A stretch of 64,000 bases of DNA. It comes from Pediococcus inopinatus (GTDB lineage: Bacteria; Bacillota; Bacilli; Lactobacillales; Lactobacillaceae). The stretch is taken from positions 682,001-746,000 of the forward strand of contig NZ_CP019981.1 of NCBI RefSeq assembly GCF_002982135.1, written 5' to 3'. This document shows, piece by piece, positions 1 through 9,509 of the stretch. The position numbers were made by a program, and so were the translations under genes. How positions within the stretch are numbered: the stretch's first letter is position 1; each line of letters starts with the position of its first letter. The notes under the pieces were generated by a model, which saw only the letters and a program-made list of their open reading frames with translations, had not been told where the DNA came from and made no database searches.

Positions 1-1253
1 TAAGCGCTGAATTTGGAAACGGTAAAGCTGTTAAACAACAAATATCAGCTGTTGATCCTAAGCCACAAGATGTTGAAGTAACCCTTGATTTAACAAGAGT
101 TAATCATGTTTTGGGCACGCAATTATCCGTGGACGACGTTACTGAAATCTTGAAGCGTCTTCAATTTACCGTCCAAGTTACAGATGAAACCTTTGTGGTT
201 ACGGTTCCTGCCAGACGCTGGGATATTCATATTCCTGCTGATATTCTTGAAGAAATTGCGAGAATTTACGGTTACGATAATTTACCATCGACGTTGCCAA
301 CTGGTTCAACTACAATTGGGCGCTTGACAACAAGTCAACAGGTTATTCGTGGTGTGCGGTCTGTTTTACAAGGCAGTGGCCTTAACCAAGCCATGAGTTA
401 TGGATTAACTACTGCTGAAAAAGCAAAACAGTTTATGATGCAAGAAAGCGAAGAAACAAAACTTGATTTTCCAATGAGTCTCGATCATGCCGTTTTGCGG
501 ATGAACTTAATTAGTGGTTTATTAGATGATGTGGCTTACAATGTGGCTCGTAAAGAGGCCAATGTCGCTTTATACGAACAAGGCCGAGTATTTTATCGAA
601 CGGCTGATGTTGATCGACCAACTGAGGTTGAACATTTGGCAGGGGCCATTACGGGCTCTCTTGAGACTAAAAACTGGTATGGCAAAGAAGCTCCGGTTGA
701 TTTCTATCAGTTAAAAGGGATTGTGACCTTACTTTTGCATGACTTGAATTTCGAGAAATCTGTAAGTTATGTGGCAAGTAAAGAACATCCAGAAATGCAT
801 CCAGGTCGGACCGCAGATATTTATTTAGGCGATCAAGTGATCGGGTTTATTGGTCGAGTTCATCCCCAAATTGCTAAACAATTTAAGATTCCTGAAACTT
901 ATGTTTTTGAATTGAATTTACAAATGTTATTGGATGCACCAAAGAAAATTCAACATTATGACCCAATTTCTAAATATCCGGCCATTACCCGTGACGTTGC
1001 TCTTTTGATTAACCAAAAGATTTCCAATACTGAAATTGTTGCGGCCTTACAATCGGCTTCAAATCGTCATTTAGAAAAGATTCAACTATTTGATGTGTAT
1101 GCTGGAAAACACATTCCTTTGGGTAAGAAATCTGTTGCTTATACGCTAACGTATCGTGATAAACATAATACGCTAACTGAAGATGAAGTGAATAAAGAAT
1201 TTGAACAAGCAATTGAAGCTCTAAAAACAAGCTTTGAAGTTGAAATTCGCTAG
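1..1253 (+). CDS. pheT: Phenylalanine--tRNA ligase beta subunit (3' part, 416 codons)
   Basis: This is the C-terminal half of the beta subunit of phenylalanyl-tRNA synthetase, which with PheS charges tRNA-Phe in the cytoplasm. The frame is open from base 3, so the gene begins before the window; an internal TTG at 111 is not the start. The visible part opens in a B5 domain (VPARRWDIHIPADILEE), passes through the catalytic-like core, and ends in an FDX-ACB anticodon-binding domain (YPAITRDVALLI). The full family protein is about 800 residues, so roughly half is missing. pheS would be expected just upstream. No frameshift is seen. Confidence 0.97.
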   Translation, partial: SAEFGNGKAVKQQISAVDPKPQDVEVTLDLTRVNHVLGTQLSVDDVTEILKRLQFTVQVTDETFVVTVPARRWDIHIPADILEEIARIYGYDNLPSTLPTGSTTIGRLTTSQQVIRGVRSVLQGSGLNQAMSYGLTTAEKAKQFMMQESEETKLDFPMSLDHAVLRMNLISGLLDDVAYNVARKEANVALYEQGRVFYRTADVDRPTEVEHLAGAITGSLETKNWYGKEAPVDFYQLKGIVTLLLHDLNFEKSVSYVASKEHPEMHPGRTADIYLGDQVIGFIGRVHPQIAKQFKIPETYVFELNLQMLLDAPKKIQHYDPISKYPAITRDVALLINQKISNTEIVAALQSASNRHLEKIQLFDVYAGKHIPLGKKSVAYTLTYRDKHNTLTEDEVNKEFEQAIEALKTSFEVEIR

Positions 1254-1313
1254 AAATTTGTAAGAACTTTTAAATCATGTGAGCCCAACGATGCATGATG
1301 AGCGAGTTTTTAG

Positions 1314-1319
1314 TATAAT
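1314..1319 (+). promoter_or_regulatory. Possible -10 element upstream of mltG
   Basis: A TATAAT hexamer lies 35 bases before the mltG start in the 100-base gap after pheT. No convincing -35 hexamer sits 16-18 bases upstream, so this is only a candidate promoter. Read-through from pheST is the alternative. Confidence 0.35.
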
Positions 1320-1353
1320 AACAGATAATGATTTTAGAACGGAGGAATGAATC

Positions 1354-2472
1354 TTGAATAATCAAGACGGGAATGCTGAAAAACGTACACAAGCGCAAGG
1401 GCATTCCATCATCAGGTGGGTCGTAACGGTTTTGGCAGTGGTAATTGTGGCAACTGGTTTTGTTGTTTTTCATTATTTTTCAGATGCTTTAGAACCTTTG
1501 AATCCAGATAGTAAGCAACAAATTCAAATTAATGTACCAGAAGGTTCTTCAACACGTCAAATTGGCTCTATTTTACAGGAGAAGAAAGTTGTTAAAAGCG
1601 GTGCGGTGTTTAATTATTACGTAAAATCGCATAACTTAACAAACTTCAAAGCCGGCTATTATGTTATGAAGCCTTCAATGAGTCTTCACAAAATCGCTAC
1701 AAAGCTTCAAAAAGGTGGGAGCGCCACACCTGTTCTTTTAGGCAAATATGTGCTGATTAAAGAAGGTGAGACAATTGATGAAGTTGGGCAATCAATAAGT
1801 AAATCGTCTGACTTTACCCAGGCTCAATTTATTGCGTTGATGAAGGACAAGGCGTTTATAAATACCCTCTATAAAAAATATCCAGAGCTGTTAGGTTCTG
1901 CCATGAAGGCCTCCGATGTGCGTTATCGCCTTGAAGGGTATCTTTATCCAGCAACTTATTCACTCGGGAAAAAGACAAGCTTAAAAACAGTTGTTGAACA
2001 GATGGTTGCCAAAGAAAATACGATATTAAAACCTTATTATTCTAAGATTAAAGAAGAAAAAATGACCGTACAAGAAATTCTTTCTTTAGCTGCTTTAGTT
2101 GAACGGGAAGGAAACACAACAAGTGATCGGGAAAAAATTGCTGGTGTTTTCCTGAACCGAATTGATGTTAAAATGCCATTGCAGTCTGATGTTTCCGTTT
2201 ATTATGCCGTTAACAAAGCCTTTGGATCTGATTTGACTAAAACAGATCTTAAGAGTAAATCTCCTTACAACTTGAGAATCAAAAATGGGTATGGACCAGG
2301 TCCGGTTAATAATCCAAGTGAGGACTCTGTTTTAGCGGTGTTGCATCCTAAAGCACGAAATAAAGAGTATCTCTATTTTGTTGCCAATTTGAAAACAGGG
2401 AAGATTTATTTTTCAGCAACGTACGATGAACATTTGGAAAATGCGGCAAGTCAAGACCCAAGTAATAAATAA
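1354..2472 (+). CDS. mltG: Endolytic murein transglycosylase MltG (YceG-like)
   Basis: MltG cleaves nascent glycan strands at the membrane and is thought to set glycan length during peripheral wall synthesis. The 372-residue protein has a basic N-terminal cytoplasmic segment, one membrane helix at about residues 25-46, and a large extracellular YceG domain. The block AALVEREG near residue 245 contains the glutamate expected to be catalytic, and the later [10 protein letters not shown] block is also characteristic of the family. The start is TTG at 1354, preceded by a strong GGAGGA. It lies between pheT and udk, a normal position in lactobacilli. Confidence 0.93.
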   Translation: MNNQDGNAEKRTQAQGHSIIRWVVTVLAVVIVATGFVVFHYFSDALEPLNPDSKQQIQINVPEGSSTRQIGSILQEKKVVKSGAVFNYYVKSHNLTNFKAGYYVMKPSMSLHKIATKLQKGGSATPVLLGKYVLIKEGETIDEVGQSISKSSDFTQAQFIALMKDKAFINTLYKKYPELLGSAMKASDVRYRLEGYLYPATYSLGKKTSLKTVVEQMVAKENTILKPYYSKIKEEKMTVQEILSLAALVEREGNTTSDREKIAGVFLNRIDVKMPLQSDVSVYYAVNKAFGSDLTKTDLKSKSPYNLRIKNGYGPGPVNNPSEDSVLAVLHPKARNKEYLYFVANLKTGKIYFSATYDEHLENAASQDPSNK

Positions 2473-2489
2473 TAAATGAGGTTAGTTTT

Positions 2490-3149
2490 ATGAAAACACA
2501 GGAAAAACGTCCTATTCTAATTGGGGTGACTGGTGGTTCGGGAAGTGGCAAAACAACCGTTAGCCGTAAGATATATAACAACCTTTCAGGACATTCCATC
2601 ATGACAATTCAGCAAGATTCTTATTATAAAGATCAGGCTGATATGACCATGGACGAACGAGCTGCGGTTAATTATGATCATCCGTTAGCTTTTGACACGG
2701 ATTTGCTGATTGATCAGCTAAAAATGTTGTTGAATTATGAAGCTATCGAAAAACCAGTTTATGATTACACAAAACTAACTCGAAGTAATGAAACAGTTCA
2801 TCAAGAACCACGAGATGTGATTATTTTAGAAGGAATTCTAATTTTAGACGATAAACGGTTGCGAGATTTAATGGATATTAAAGTCTATGTTGATACAGAC
2901 GATGATATTCGCATCATTCGGCGGATTGAGCGTGACATTAATGAACGCGCACGGACACTTGACTGGGTCATTTCACAGTATTTAGCAACGGTGAAGCCTA
3001 TGTTTCATCAATTTGTTGAGCCAACTAAACGTTACGCGGATATAATTGTTCCAGAAGGTGGGGCGAATACCGTGGCTATTGATTTATTAACCACAAAAAT
3101 TAAGGATATTCTTTCTCAAGAAGGTCGCGATAATATTTTTCGTGAGTAA
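2490..3149 (+). CDS. udk: Uridine kinase
   Basis: Udk phosphorylates uridine and cytidine to UMP and CMP in pyrimidine salvage. The 219-residue length fits the family. The Walker A loop GGSGSGKTT lies at about residues 16-24, and the substrate-binding QQDSYYKD and YDHPLAFD blocks follow. The gene begins 17 bases after mltG with a weak ribosome site (GAGG) and is probably cotranscribed with it. Nothing unusual is seen. Confidence 0.96.
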   Translation: MKTQEKRPILIGVTGGSGSGKTTVSRKIYNNLSGHSIMTIQQDSYYKDQADMTMDERAAVNYDHPLAFDTDLLIDQLKMLLNYEAIEKPVYDYTKLTRSNETVHQEPRDVIILEGILILDDKRLRDLMDIKVYVDTDDDIRIIRRIERDINERARTLDWVISQYLATVKPMFHQFVEPTKRYADIIVPEGGANTVAIDLLTTKIKDILSQEGRDNIFRE

Positions 3150-3182
3150 TAGTATTTACAAGCGGATTACTTCATGGTACTC

Positions 3183-3211
3183 TTGAAATCGTTATATTTT
3201 CATCATAGATT
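3183..3211 (+). promoter_or_regulatory. Promoter of greA
   Basis: TTGAAA (3183-3188) and TAGATT (3206-3211) are separated by exactly 17 bases, and greA begins 16 bases downstream of the -10. This suggests greA is transcribed separately from udk. Confidence 0.55.
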
Positions 3212-3226
3212 AGAGGTGTCTATAAA

Positions 3227-3712
3227 TTGGCAAATGAAAAAACATTCCCGATGACAGAAGCGGGTCGAAAAAAATTACAAGATGAATTAGAAGAGCTAAA
3301 AACAAAAACACGTCCAGAAGTAATTGAACGCATCAAGATTGCAAGAAGTTTTGGTGATTTATCTGAAAATTCAGAGTATGAATCTGCAAAAAATGAGCAA
3401 AGTATGGTTGAAAGTCGAATCAGCACCGTTGAGCATATGTTGCAAAACGCTGAAATTATTGACAATAATGCTGTTGCTAATGACGTTGTTTCTTTAGGAA
3501 AGATTGTTGAGTTCAAGGAACTTCCTGATGAAGAACCTGAGTCCTACACGATTGTTGGAGCTGCTGAAGCTGACCCAATGTCAGGTAAGATCTCAAATGA
3601 TTCACCGATTGCAAAAGCTTTGTTAGATCATAAAGTTGGCGATGAGGTTGTAATTTCCACTCCTGGTGGGGATATGCACGTTCAAATTTTGAAGGTTAGT
3701 GTATCAGCTTAA
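3227..3712 (+). CDS. greA: Transcription elongation factor GreA
   Basis: GreA enters the secondary channel of RNA polymerase and stimulates cleavage of the backtracked transcript. The 161-residue protein has the usual N-terminal antiparallel coiled coil (about residues 10-75, with the acidic tip region [13 protein letters not shown]) and a C-terminal FKBP-like domain. The start is TTG at 3227, with AGAGGTG upstream. It has its own promoter and a strong terminator shared with the convergent yfhO gene. Confidence 0.97.
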   Translation: MANEKTFPMTEAGRKKLQDELEELKTKTRPEVIERIKIARSFGDLSENSEYESAKNEQSMVESRISTVEHMLQNAEIIDNNAVANDVVSLGKIVEFKELPDEEPESYTIVGAAEADPMSGKISNDSPIAKALLDHKVGDEVVISTPGGDMHVQILKVSVSA

Positions 3713-3720
3713 TGATTAAA

Positions 3721-3764
3721 AAAATAGCTTCAAACTAGAATTCCTAGTTTGAAGCTATTTTTGT
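3721..3764. terminator. Bidirectional terminator between greA and yfhO
   Basis: Perfect 16-bp arms at 3723-3738 and 3744-3759 enclose a 5-base loop. There is an A-run on the left and a T-run on the right, so the hairpin can stop transcription from both convergent genes. Confidence 0.9.
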
Positions 3765-6419
3765 TTATTCCCGTTTTTTCCTTGCCCACCAGAAGTAGCC
3801 GACGACAAGGATTAAAGCAATGATACTGATGGTTAAGCCAATAAATAAATATGGTGGCCAGTAAGTGAGGACGACATGGTGGGTTCCAGCAGTTAGTTGG
3901 ACTCCACAAAAGGTGCTAGCAATTTTACTTACCTTAACAGATTTGCCATCAACCTTAGCGTGCCAGCCCTTACCGTAAGGGATGGTGGTCATTAAAAAGC
4001 TATTCTTTTTAGAAACCGTGATATTTCCAGCAATTCGATGACTGTTGTGACTAGTTACTTTTAAAGAAGCTTGTTTGAGTTTTTGTTGGAGTGTCGTGAA
4101 TTTAGTTTGATTCAAACGATATAAAGTAAAGTTTTCCAACCACAAACTCATTTTCTTGAGCTGAATCTTAAGCGTAACGGTTTTTCCTTTACTATGATTG
4201 GCAAAGTTAACAACGACTGTGTTACGGTATGGCGAGTATTGTGTAAGTGATTTGCCATCAACAGTAAAGGTTGCGTTGTCAGGGTTCAGATCTTGGCCAA
4301 AGGTTAAGTAATAGGGATCATTGGTGGTTGGCGTAAATTTGAAGGTCACTACACCGGGCTTAGACAGATTGTTCTTTTTAAGTACACTTCCCGTTAGTTT
4401 TGTAGTTTGATTGATATTTTGGAAAACAACTTCATTGAAATTTTGAGAAGTGAACAGTTTAGAATTTGTCTGGCCTGCCAGGCTGCCATACAATTTTTCT
4501 TGATATTGCATAGGATCTAATTTACTACCGTTGAAATTTTTAACTGAACCAGAAGCCCCAAAGCCAATTGAAAGCGCATATGGGTTCTTGTACGTCTGTG
4601 TTAAACTATCCTGACCAATTAGATTGTAACTACTTAAATCCGGCTTATACGTTAATGCAGGCAGTGTAGGTGTGGCGGTTGATGTTGCAGACGTGCCTAA
4701 TTGATTTGAATCAATATTTTTTGACCAGTATTTCATACCCAACAAACTATCAGTAATGAGGGTCCCGTTAGAGTAAGTTACAAAACCATCGCCATCAGGT
4801 TGCCCAATTTTTTGCATAAAATTAGGAATCTGCGTTTCAAAAGTGGAACTGAAATGTGATCCACCATTGAAAGCAGCCTGCATAGCATCATCTTTTGTGC
4901 GCATGTAAGTCTTACCAATTCGATAGAAGCCTTGATCTTGTTTTTGAATTTTGCCAATTGTTTTGTCTAACTCGGTCGTATAGTTTCCGAATTCCGATTG
5001 CGAGACAAAAGAAATATTGTTTAAAGATAAGCAGGCGTTGAAAAAGACATCTAAAACAATAATTATCGTAATCAGCCAACTAAAAGCAGGCTTTTGACGA
5101 AGCAGGACGTATGAAAGCAACCCTAAAGCCGCGAATAAGCACCCAATAATTAGTTGATTTTGGTCAACGTAATTTTTGAATTTAGAGAGATTCAACCATA
5201 AATAGATCAACCCGATGATTAGAATGAATCCAGTAGTTAGAAGCGCACGGGGGTTAAACGTTGGTTTTGAGAATAAATAGCGCGCCGTTAAAAAGATCAT
5301 CCAGAAACTGACTATGAAACTAAAGCGGTATGGATACCACCATGGAAATTGCATAGCGTGCCAGAAAAGATTTAATGGTTCAAAGCAAAGTGAAAGAAGC
5401 AGAAATAATGAAATAATTGCAGCAGTAATTCGCTCTCGTCGTTTTATGTTTGCACTCGTAAAATACAAAATAAAACCAATTATGCAAAATGCGCCAATAA
5501 AGATATTGGGAAGTCCACTAGGCATTTGTTGGAAGTTAAAAGTCCCGGGTAAAAGTTTGCTGATCATTTTAAATGGAAAATAATCAAATTTAAATTTAAC
5601 ACTTGTTTCTGTATATTGGACCTTACTTTGTGTCAAAATGTAAAAAGTAGGCATTAGGATCCAAGAAGCAAAGCCCCCAGATAACAAGGCGCCACCAGCA
5701 AAACGTTTGCTGGCTGTGAGACTATCATGAAATGAGGTATAATAACGGGCGCTGGCAAAGATGAAATACAGGATACTAAAAATACATATCATGTACGCCA
5801 TGTAGTAGTTAATAATAAGCATTAGACTCAGCCATAAAACAAACCAACGAATTTTACCCGCTGTAAAGATTCGGTCAATGCCGAGAATGATTAATGGTAA
5901 AAGAATGGGCGCATCTAACCAAATTAAATTTAACTGGTTGGCAATCGAAAATCCCATCAAAGCATATGCGGTTGCCAATCCCGGAACAAGCCAAGTTGCT
6001 CGGGGATAAAGCTTTTGTAAAAGAATTGCAAAAGTTAGTCCAGCAAAAGCATATTTAAGAACGGTAATGATAAAAATCCCAGTTGTAATTGATTTGCCTG
6101 GGAAAAAGAGCAAAATAAGATTGAATGGACTCATTAAATAATAGGCCCAGGTGCCGGTCATGTCGCCGCCAATTGCCTTTGAAAAAGAATAGAAGAAGGC
6201 CGTTGGATCGTGTAAGATTGTATGGCGAAAATAGGCAAAAAGATCAACGTATTGTTGACCTAAATCAACAGTTAATAAACTACTTGATCCAAAAGGAGCC
6301 ATTTTCCGATAAATGAAGTAACTTGACATCAAAATTAAAGGAATTAAAAAGCTAACTATAAGTTGCTGTTTCCGTGAGCCAATAAGGTGTTTGGTGTTGT
6401 TTAAACTAGTTCTTTGCAT
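3765..6419 (-). CDS. yfhO: YfhO family polytopic membrane protein
   Basis: This is a very large membrane protein of the YfhO family (about 884 residues). In Bacillus subtilis, YfhO is implicated in glycosylating lipoteichoic acid outside the membrane, using a lipid-linked sugar. The N-terminal two-thirds is a series of hydrophobic helices with the extracytoplasmic loop SLLTVDLGQQYVDL, typical of GT-C-like proteins. A soluble extracellular region follows, and a final helix plus basic tail (about residues 855-884) ends the protein. An upstream in-frame ATG at 6491 exists, but AGAGGA sits 5 bases before the ATG at 6419, which I prefer. The usual partners CsbB and GtcA are not nearby, so the substrate is unknown. 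Confidence 0.85.
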   Translation of the reverse strand: MQRTSLNNTKHLIGSRKQQLIVSFLIPLILMSSYFIYRKMAPFGSSSLLTVDLGQQYVDLFAYFRHTILHDPTAFFYSFSKAIGGDMTGTWAYYLMSPFNLILLFFPGKSITTGIFIITVLKYAFAGLTFAILLQKLYPRATWLVPGLATAYALMGFSIANQLNLIWLDAPILLPLIILGIDRIFTAGKIRWFVLWLSLMLIINYYMAYMICIFSILYFIFASARYYTSFHDSLTASKRFAGGALLSGGFASWILMPTFYILTQSKVQYTETSVKFKFDYFPFKMISKLLPGTFNFQQMPSGLPNIFIGAFCIIGFILYFTSANIKRRERITAAIISLFLLLSLCFEPLNLFWHAMQFPWWYPYRFSFIVSFWMIFLTARYLFSKPTFNPRALLTTGFILIIGLIYLWLNLSKFKNYVDQNQLIIGCLFAALGLLSYVLLRQKPAFSWLITIIIVLDVFFNACLSLNNISFVSQSEFGNYTTELDKTIGKIQKQDQGFYRIGKTYMRTKDDAMQAAFNGGSHFSSTFETQIPNFMQKIGQPDGDGFVTYSNGTLITDSLLGMKYWSKNIDSNQLGTSATSTATPTLPALTYKPDLSSYNLIGQDSLTQTYKNPYALSIGFGASGSVKNFNGSKLDPMQYQEKLYGSLAGQTNSKLFTSQNFNEVVFQNINQTTKLTGSVLKKNNLSKPGVVTFKFTPTTNDPYYLTFGQDLNPDNATFTVDGKSLTQYSPYRNTVVVNFANHSKGKTVTLKIQLKKMSLWLENFTLYRLNQTKFTTLQQKLKQASLKVTSHNSHRIAGNITVSKKNSFLMTTIPYGKGWHAKVDGKSVKVSKIASTFCGVQLTAGTHHVVLTYWPPYLFIGLTISIIALILVVGYFWWARKKRE

Positions 6420-6554
6420 CATGTTCCTCTTTTCCCAAATTGCTTTCTTTAGCATACCACATTGACTAAGATAATCTAAAAATGTGAACAAGTTATAGAA
6501 GGAGTTTGAATTTTTTGTTAGAATAGTCTCAGCAGCGTGAAGGAGCTTGAAATT

Positions 6555-8609
6555 TTGAAATCAAAAAAAGGGACCACCAAAAATCGCGAAAAGAAATCTG
6601 AATTACCATTCCGACTTAATTTAATTTTCGGAATCGTTGTTGTTTTGTTAATTATGCTAATTGCTAGATTAGCGTATTTACAGATATTTAATGGCTCTAA
6701 ATATGTGGCTGATGTCGAAAGAACAGATACCACTACTGAAACTAGCAATGTTCAGCGAGGGATGATTTACGATTCAACAGGAAAAGTATTAGTTGGAAAT
6801 GAATCGCATCAAGCCATTCAATACACAAAGGGTGTTAACGTATTATCTAGCACTTTGCGAAAAACCGCGGACCATTTGGGCAAGTACTTAACGGTATCCA
6901 CGTCAACGCTTTCTACGCAGGATCAGGCGGATTATTATTTAGCAAATACGAAGAATCTAACTAAGGTTGAAAACAGTATTAAAAACCATAGTGAATATGG
7001 ATCTAAAGCTTTGTATAGTTTGGCAGTAAAAAAAGTAACAAAAACAGTTGATCTTAGTAAAAGCGAGCGGAACGCGGCGCAAATTTTCAGTTTGATGAGT
7101 GGCGCATACGAGTTATCAACTGTTTATCTAAAAGAATCAGATGTTTCAAACAAAGAAATTGCCGAAATTGGCGAACACTTGTCTGAGTTTCCAGGAGTAA
7201 AAGTCGGGACAAGTTGGTCACGAGACTATCCAGAAGGTAATTCAATTAAAAGTATCGCTGGGACAGTATCAAGTGCCAAATCAGGTTTACCAAGTGATGA
7301 AGTGAATATCTTGTTGGCACAAGGTTATTCACGCAACGATAGTGTAGGTCAAAGTTACCTGGAAAAAGCATATGATCCAATTTTAAAAGGAACTAAATCT
7401 CAAACACGAGTTGAAGTTACGGGCGATGACACAATTAAAAAAGAAGTTAAGCAGTACGCAGGTAAAAAGGGAGACAACCTGATACTTTCCATAAATGCTG
7501 CTTTCCAAAAACAAGTTCAAGCTGATACGAGAAGCGCGGTTACTTCGGCCGGTGGTGAATCAACTGGTGGTTATGTAGTTGTAATGAACCCCAATACTGG
7601 AGCTGTATTAGCGTTAGCTGGGGTCAATCGTAATACAAGCACCGGAAAAGTCACTGATAATGCACTCGGAACGATTAACGAACCAATTGTTATGGGTTCG
7701 GTTGTTAAGGGCGCAATGGTGACTGGTGCGTTAATGGATGGTGTTATTACACCATCAAATAGTACATTAACTGATAAACCAATTAAACTAGCTGGTACGA
7801 GTGCTAAAGCTTCTTGGTTTAATAAGGCTGGTGGTCAAGATATTAGTTTAGATGCATCTACCGCTTTGGAAGTATCTTCTAACTCGTATATGATGCAACT
7901 TGCTATGAAGGAAGGCGGATTTAAGTATTCGTCTGGATCAGCTTTGACGATGGGTACGGGTGTCTTTGCTAAGATGCGGGGTTATTTCCAGCAATTTGGT
8001 CTTGGAACTGATACTGGAATTGATATACCTGGTGAATCTTCTGGATATACGGGTCCAAGTACACAATCAGATATTGGTAAAGCACTTGATTTAGCCTTTG
8101 GTCAATACGATGCATATACAACGATTCAAGTTGCTCAATATATTTCTACAATTGCTAACGGTGGTTATCGAATTGCTCCCCATGTGGTTTCTCAAATCAG
8201 AGGGACGAGTAACAATGGTGGTTTAGGCAAGCTTCAGGAAACGATCGAGCCCAAGATATTAAATTATGTGGATGACACAGCTGCCCAAAAGAAAGTTGTG
8301 ACAAAGGGATTGTATGATGTAGTCCACGGAACAAACACATACAAGACCGGTGGTTCACTGGCCAGCATTAGTCCTGAAATTTCTGCTAAAACAGGGACGG
8401 CCGAAACAGTCACCAATGGTAAGTCGACTGTCACATTAAGTTTGGCATCCTATGCCCCATCTAAAAATCCTAAAGTGGTGGTGGCTGTCGCGATGCCCGG
8501 ACTTGGTGAAAGCGCTGAAACTAATAATATTGCTTTGGCAAAGAAAGTTTATGCAGCATATTGGAAAACTGTTAAGAGCACGTCTACATTGAAGAGCACC
8601 TCTAAATAG
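6555..8609 (+). CDS. pbp2b: Class B penicillin-binding protein (transpeptidase, PBP2B type)
   Basis: This is a monofunctional DD-transpeptidase that cross-links peptidoglycan on the outer face of the membrane. It has a basic cytoplasmic tail, one membrane anchor at about residues 22-42, a dimerisation domain starting near VQRGMIYDSTG, and the penicillin-binding domain. The active-site motifs are SVVK (Ser382), SSN (441-443) and KTG (612-614). I place the start at TTG 6555, because AAGGAG lies 9 bases upstream; an in-frame GTG at 6537 precedes that site and would lack one. About 684 residues fits the family. The position upstream of rpmG matches pbp2b of lactobacilli. Confidence 0.9.
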   Translation: MKSKKGTTKNREKKSELPFRLNLIFGIVVVLLIMLIARLAYLQIFNGSKYVADVERTDTTTETSNVQRGMIYDSTGKVLVGNESHQAIQYTKGVNVLSSTLRKTADHLGKYLTVSTSTLSTQDQADYYLANTKNLTKVENSIKNHSEYGSKALYSLAVKKVTKTVDLSKSERNAAQIFSLMSGAYELSTVYLKESDVSNKEIAEIGEHLSEFPGVKVGTSWSRDYPEGNSIKSIAGTVSSAKSGLPSDEVNILLAQGYSRNDSVGQSYLEKAYDPILKGTKSQTRVEVTGDDTIKKEVKQYAGKKGDNLILSINAAFQKQVQADTRSAVTSAGGESTGGYVVVMNPNTGAVLALAGVNRNTSTGKVTDNALGTINEPIVMGSVVKGAMVTGALMDGVITPSNSTLTDKPIKLAGTSAKASWFNKAGGQDISLDASTALEVSSNSYMMQLAMKEGGFKYSSGSALTMGTGVFAKMRGYFQQFGLGTDTGIDIPGESSGYTGPSTQSDIGKALDLAFGQYDAYTTIQVAQYISTIANGGYRIAPHVVSQIRGTSNNGGLGKLQETIEPKILNYVDDTAAQKKVVTKGLYDVVHGTNTYKTGGSLASISPEISAKTGTAETVTNGKSTVTLSLASYAPSKNPKVVVAVAMPGLGESAETNNIALAKKVYAAYWKTVKSTSTLKSTSK

Positions 8610-8634
8610 ATTTAAGGAAAAGTATGAATGGTGC

Positions 8635-8664
8635 TTGCGTCAGAATACGGAACTGTGGTATCAT
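8635..8664 (+). promoter_or_regulatory. Promoter of rpmG
   Basis: TTGCGT (8635-8640) and TATCAT (8659-8664) are 18 bases apart, and the -10 carries an upstream TG. Transcription would start near 8671, giving a leader of about 50 bases before rpmG. Confidence 0.65.
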
Positions 8665-8676
8665 GTTTTAAGTTGA

Positions 8677-8689
8677 GGGCGCAACGCCC
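8677..8689 (+). other. Short GC-rich hairpin in the rpmG leader
   Basis: GGGCG and CGCCC flank a CAA loop, giving a compact stem in the 5' leader of rpmG, about 30 bases before its start codon. It could stabilise the mRNA or take part in autoregulation. The sequence alone does not distinguish these. Confidence 0.4.
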
Positions 8690-8719
8690 ATCAGAATTTA
8701 TAGTTGGGAGGTTGGAGCT

Positions 8720-8869
8720 ATGCGCGTACACATTACATTAGAATGTACAGAATGTCATAATCGACAGTATCTATCAAGCAAGAACAAGCGTAACAATCCG
8801 GATCGTATGGAGTTAAATAAGTATTGCCCACGTGATAGAAAGGTTACATTACACCGCGAAACCAAATAA
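8720..8869 (+). CDS. rpmG: 50S ribosomal protein L33
   Basis: This 49-residue basic protein of the large ribosomal subunit starts [17 protein letters not shown] and ends VTLHRETK, both diagnostic of L33. One CxxC pair (C9, C12) and a single later cysteine in YCPRD are present, so it does not carry the two complete CxxC pairs of the fully zinc-binding form. TGGGAGG lies 9 bases upstream of the ATG. A promoter and a terminator frame it as a single-gene transcript. Confidence 0.96.
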   Translation: MRVHITLECTECHNRQYLSSKNKRNNPDRMELNKYCPRDRKVTLHRETK

Positions 8870-8870
8870 G

Positions 8871-8910
8871 GTTGGAACAAAATGGTCGAATTTTGCTCCG
8901 ATCTTTTTTA
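8871..8910 (+). terminator. Terminator of rpmG
   Basis: The arms GGAACAAAAT (8874-8883) and ATTTTGCTCC (8890-8899) pair with one mismatch. A T-run follows from 8903. It begins immediately after the rpmG stop codon. Confidence 0.8.
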
Positions 8911-8952
8911 TTTGAAAAACTTTTTATATCCCCAGTATTTGAGGTGATTTTT

Positions 8953-9507
8953 GTGCAACCAGAAAAAAAGCGACAACGACAAAAACAGTTAGTTCGTTTG
9001 CAAGCAATGGACAAAAAGCAAAAAGAGCAGGAAGAATTAGTTTTGTATGAACAATTTTTTGCTAGTGAGGAATGGAAACAAGCAACTACAATTGGCATCA
9101 CGTTAAGTGGCGCGGTTGAAGTTAATACACAGCCGATTATTGAACGAGCAAAAACAGAAAATAAAATAATTCTTGTTCCAAAAACATTGCCCAAATGGCA
9201 AATGGCTTTTCGAAAACTTGATTCAGAAACGCAATTAATAAAAAGTAAGTTTGGAATTTTAGAACCAGATAATGGGAGTGACGTTCCCAAATCACAAATT
9301 GATTTAATTGTAGTCCCGGGCCTAGGCTTTGCAGATGAAGGTAATTTTCGCCTAGGTTTTGGTGGTGGCTACTACGATCGCTTTTTGAGTGACTACCTGG
9401 GAGAAACTGTGAGTTTAGTACTTAGCGTGCAACATTTTAACAAAGCAGTTTGGCCTGTAGAAAGGCACGATATTAAAATAAAAAAGTTATTTAATAGTGA
9501 GGCATAA
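8953..9507 (+). CDS. 5-formyltetrahydrofolate cyclo-ligase
   Basis: The enzyme converts 5-formyl-THF to 5,10-methenyl-THF using ATP, returning folate to one-carbon metabolism. The C-terminal signature GFGGGYYDRFL and the preceding VVPGLGFADEGNFRLG are diagnostic. The frame is open from 8872, but GAGGTG at 8941 precedes the GTG at 8953, which gives the usual family length (184 residues). Earlier residues would fall inside the rpmG terminator. The rhomboid gene follows after 2 bases, so the two are an operon. Confidence 0.93.
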   Translation: MQPEKKRQRQKQLVRLQAMDKKQKEQEELVLYEQFFASEEWKQATTIGITLSGAVEVNTQPIIERAKTENKIILVPKTLPKWQMAFRKLDSETQLIKSKFGILEPDNGSDVPKSQIDLIVVPGLGFADEGNFRLGFGGGYYDRFLSDYLGETVSLVLSVQHFNKAVWPVERHDIKIKKLFNSEA

Positions 9508-9509
9508 TT

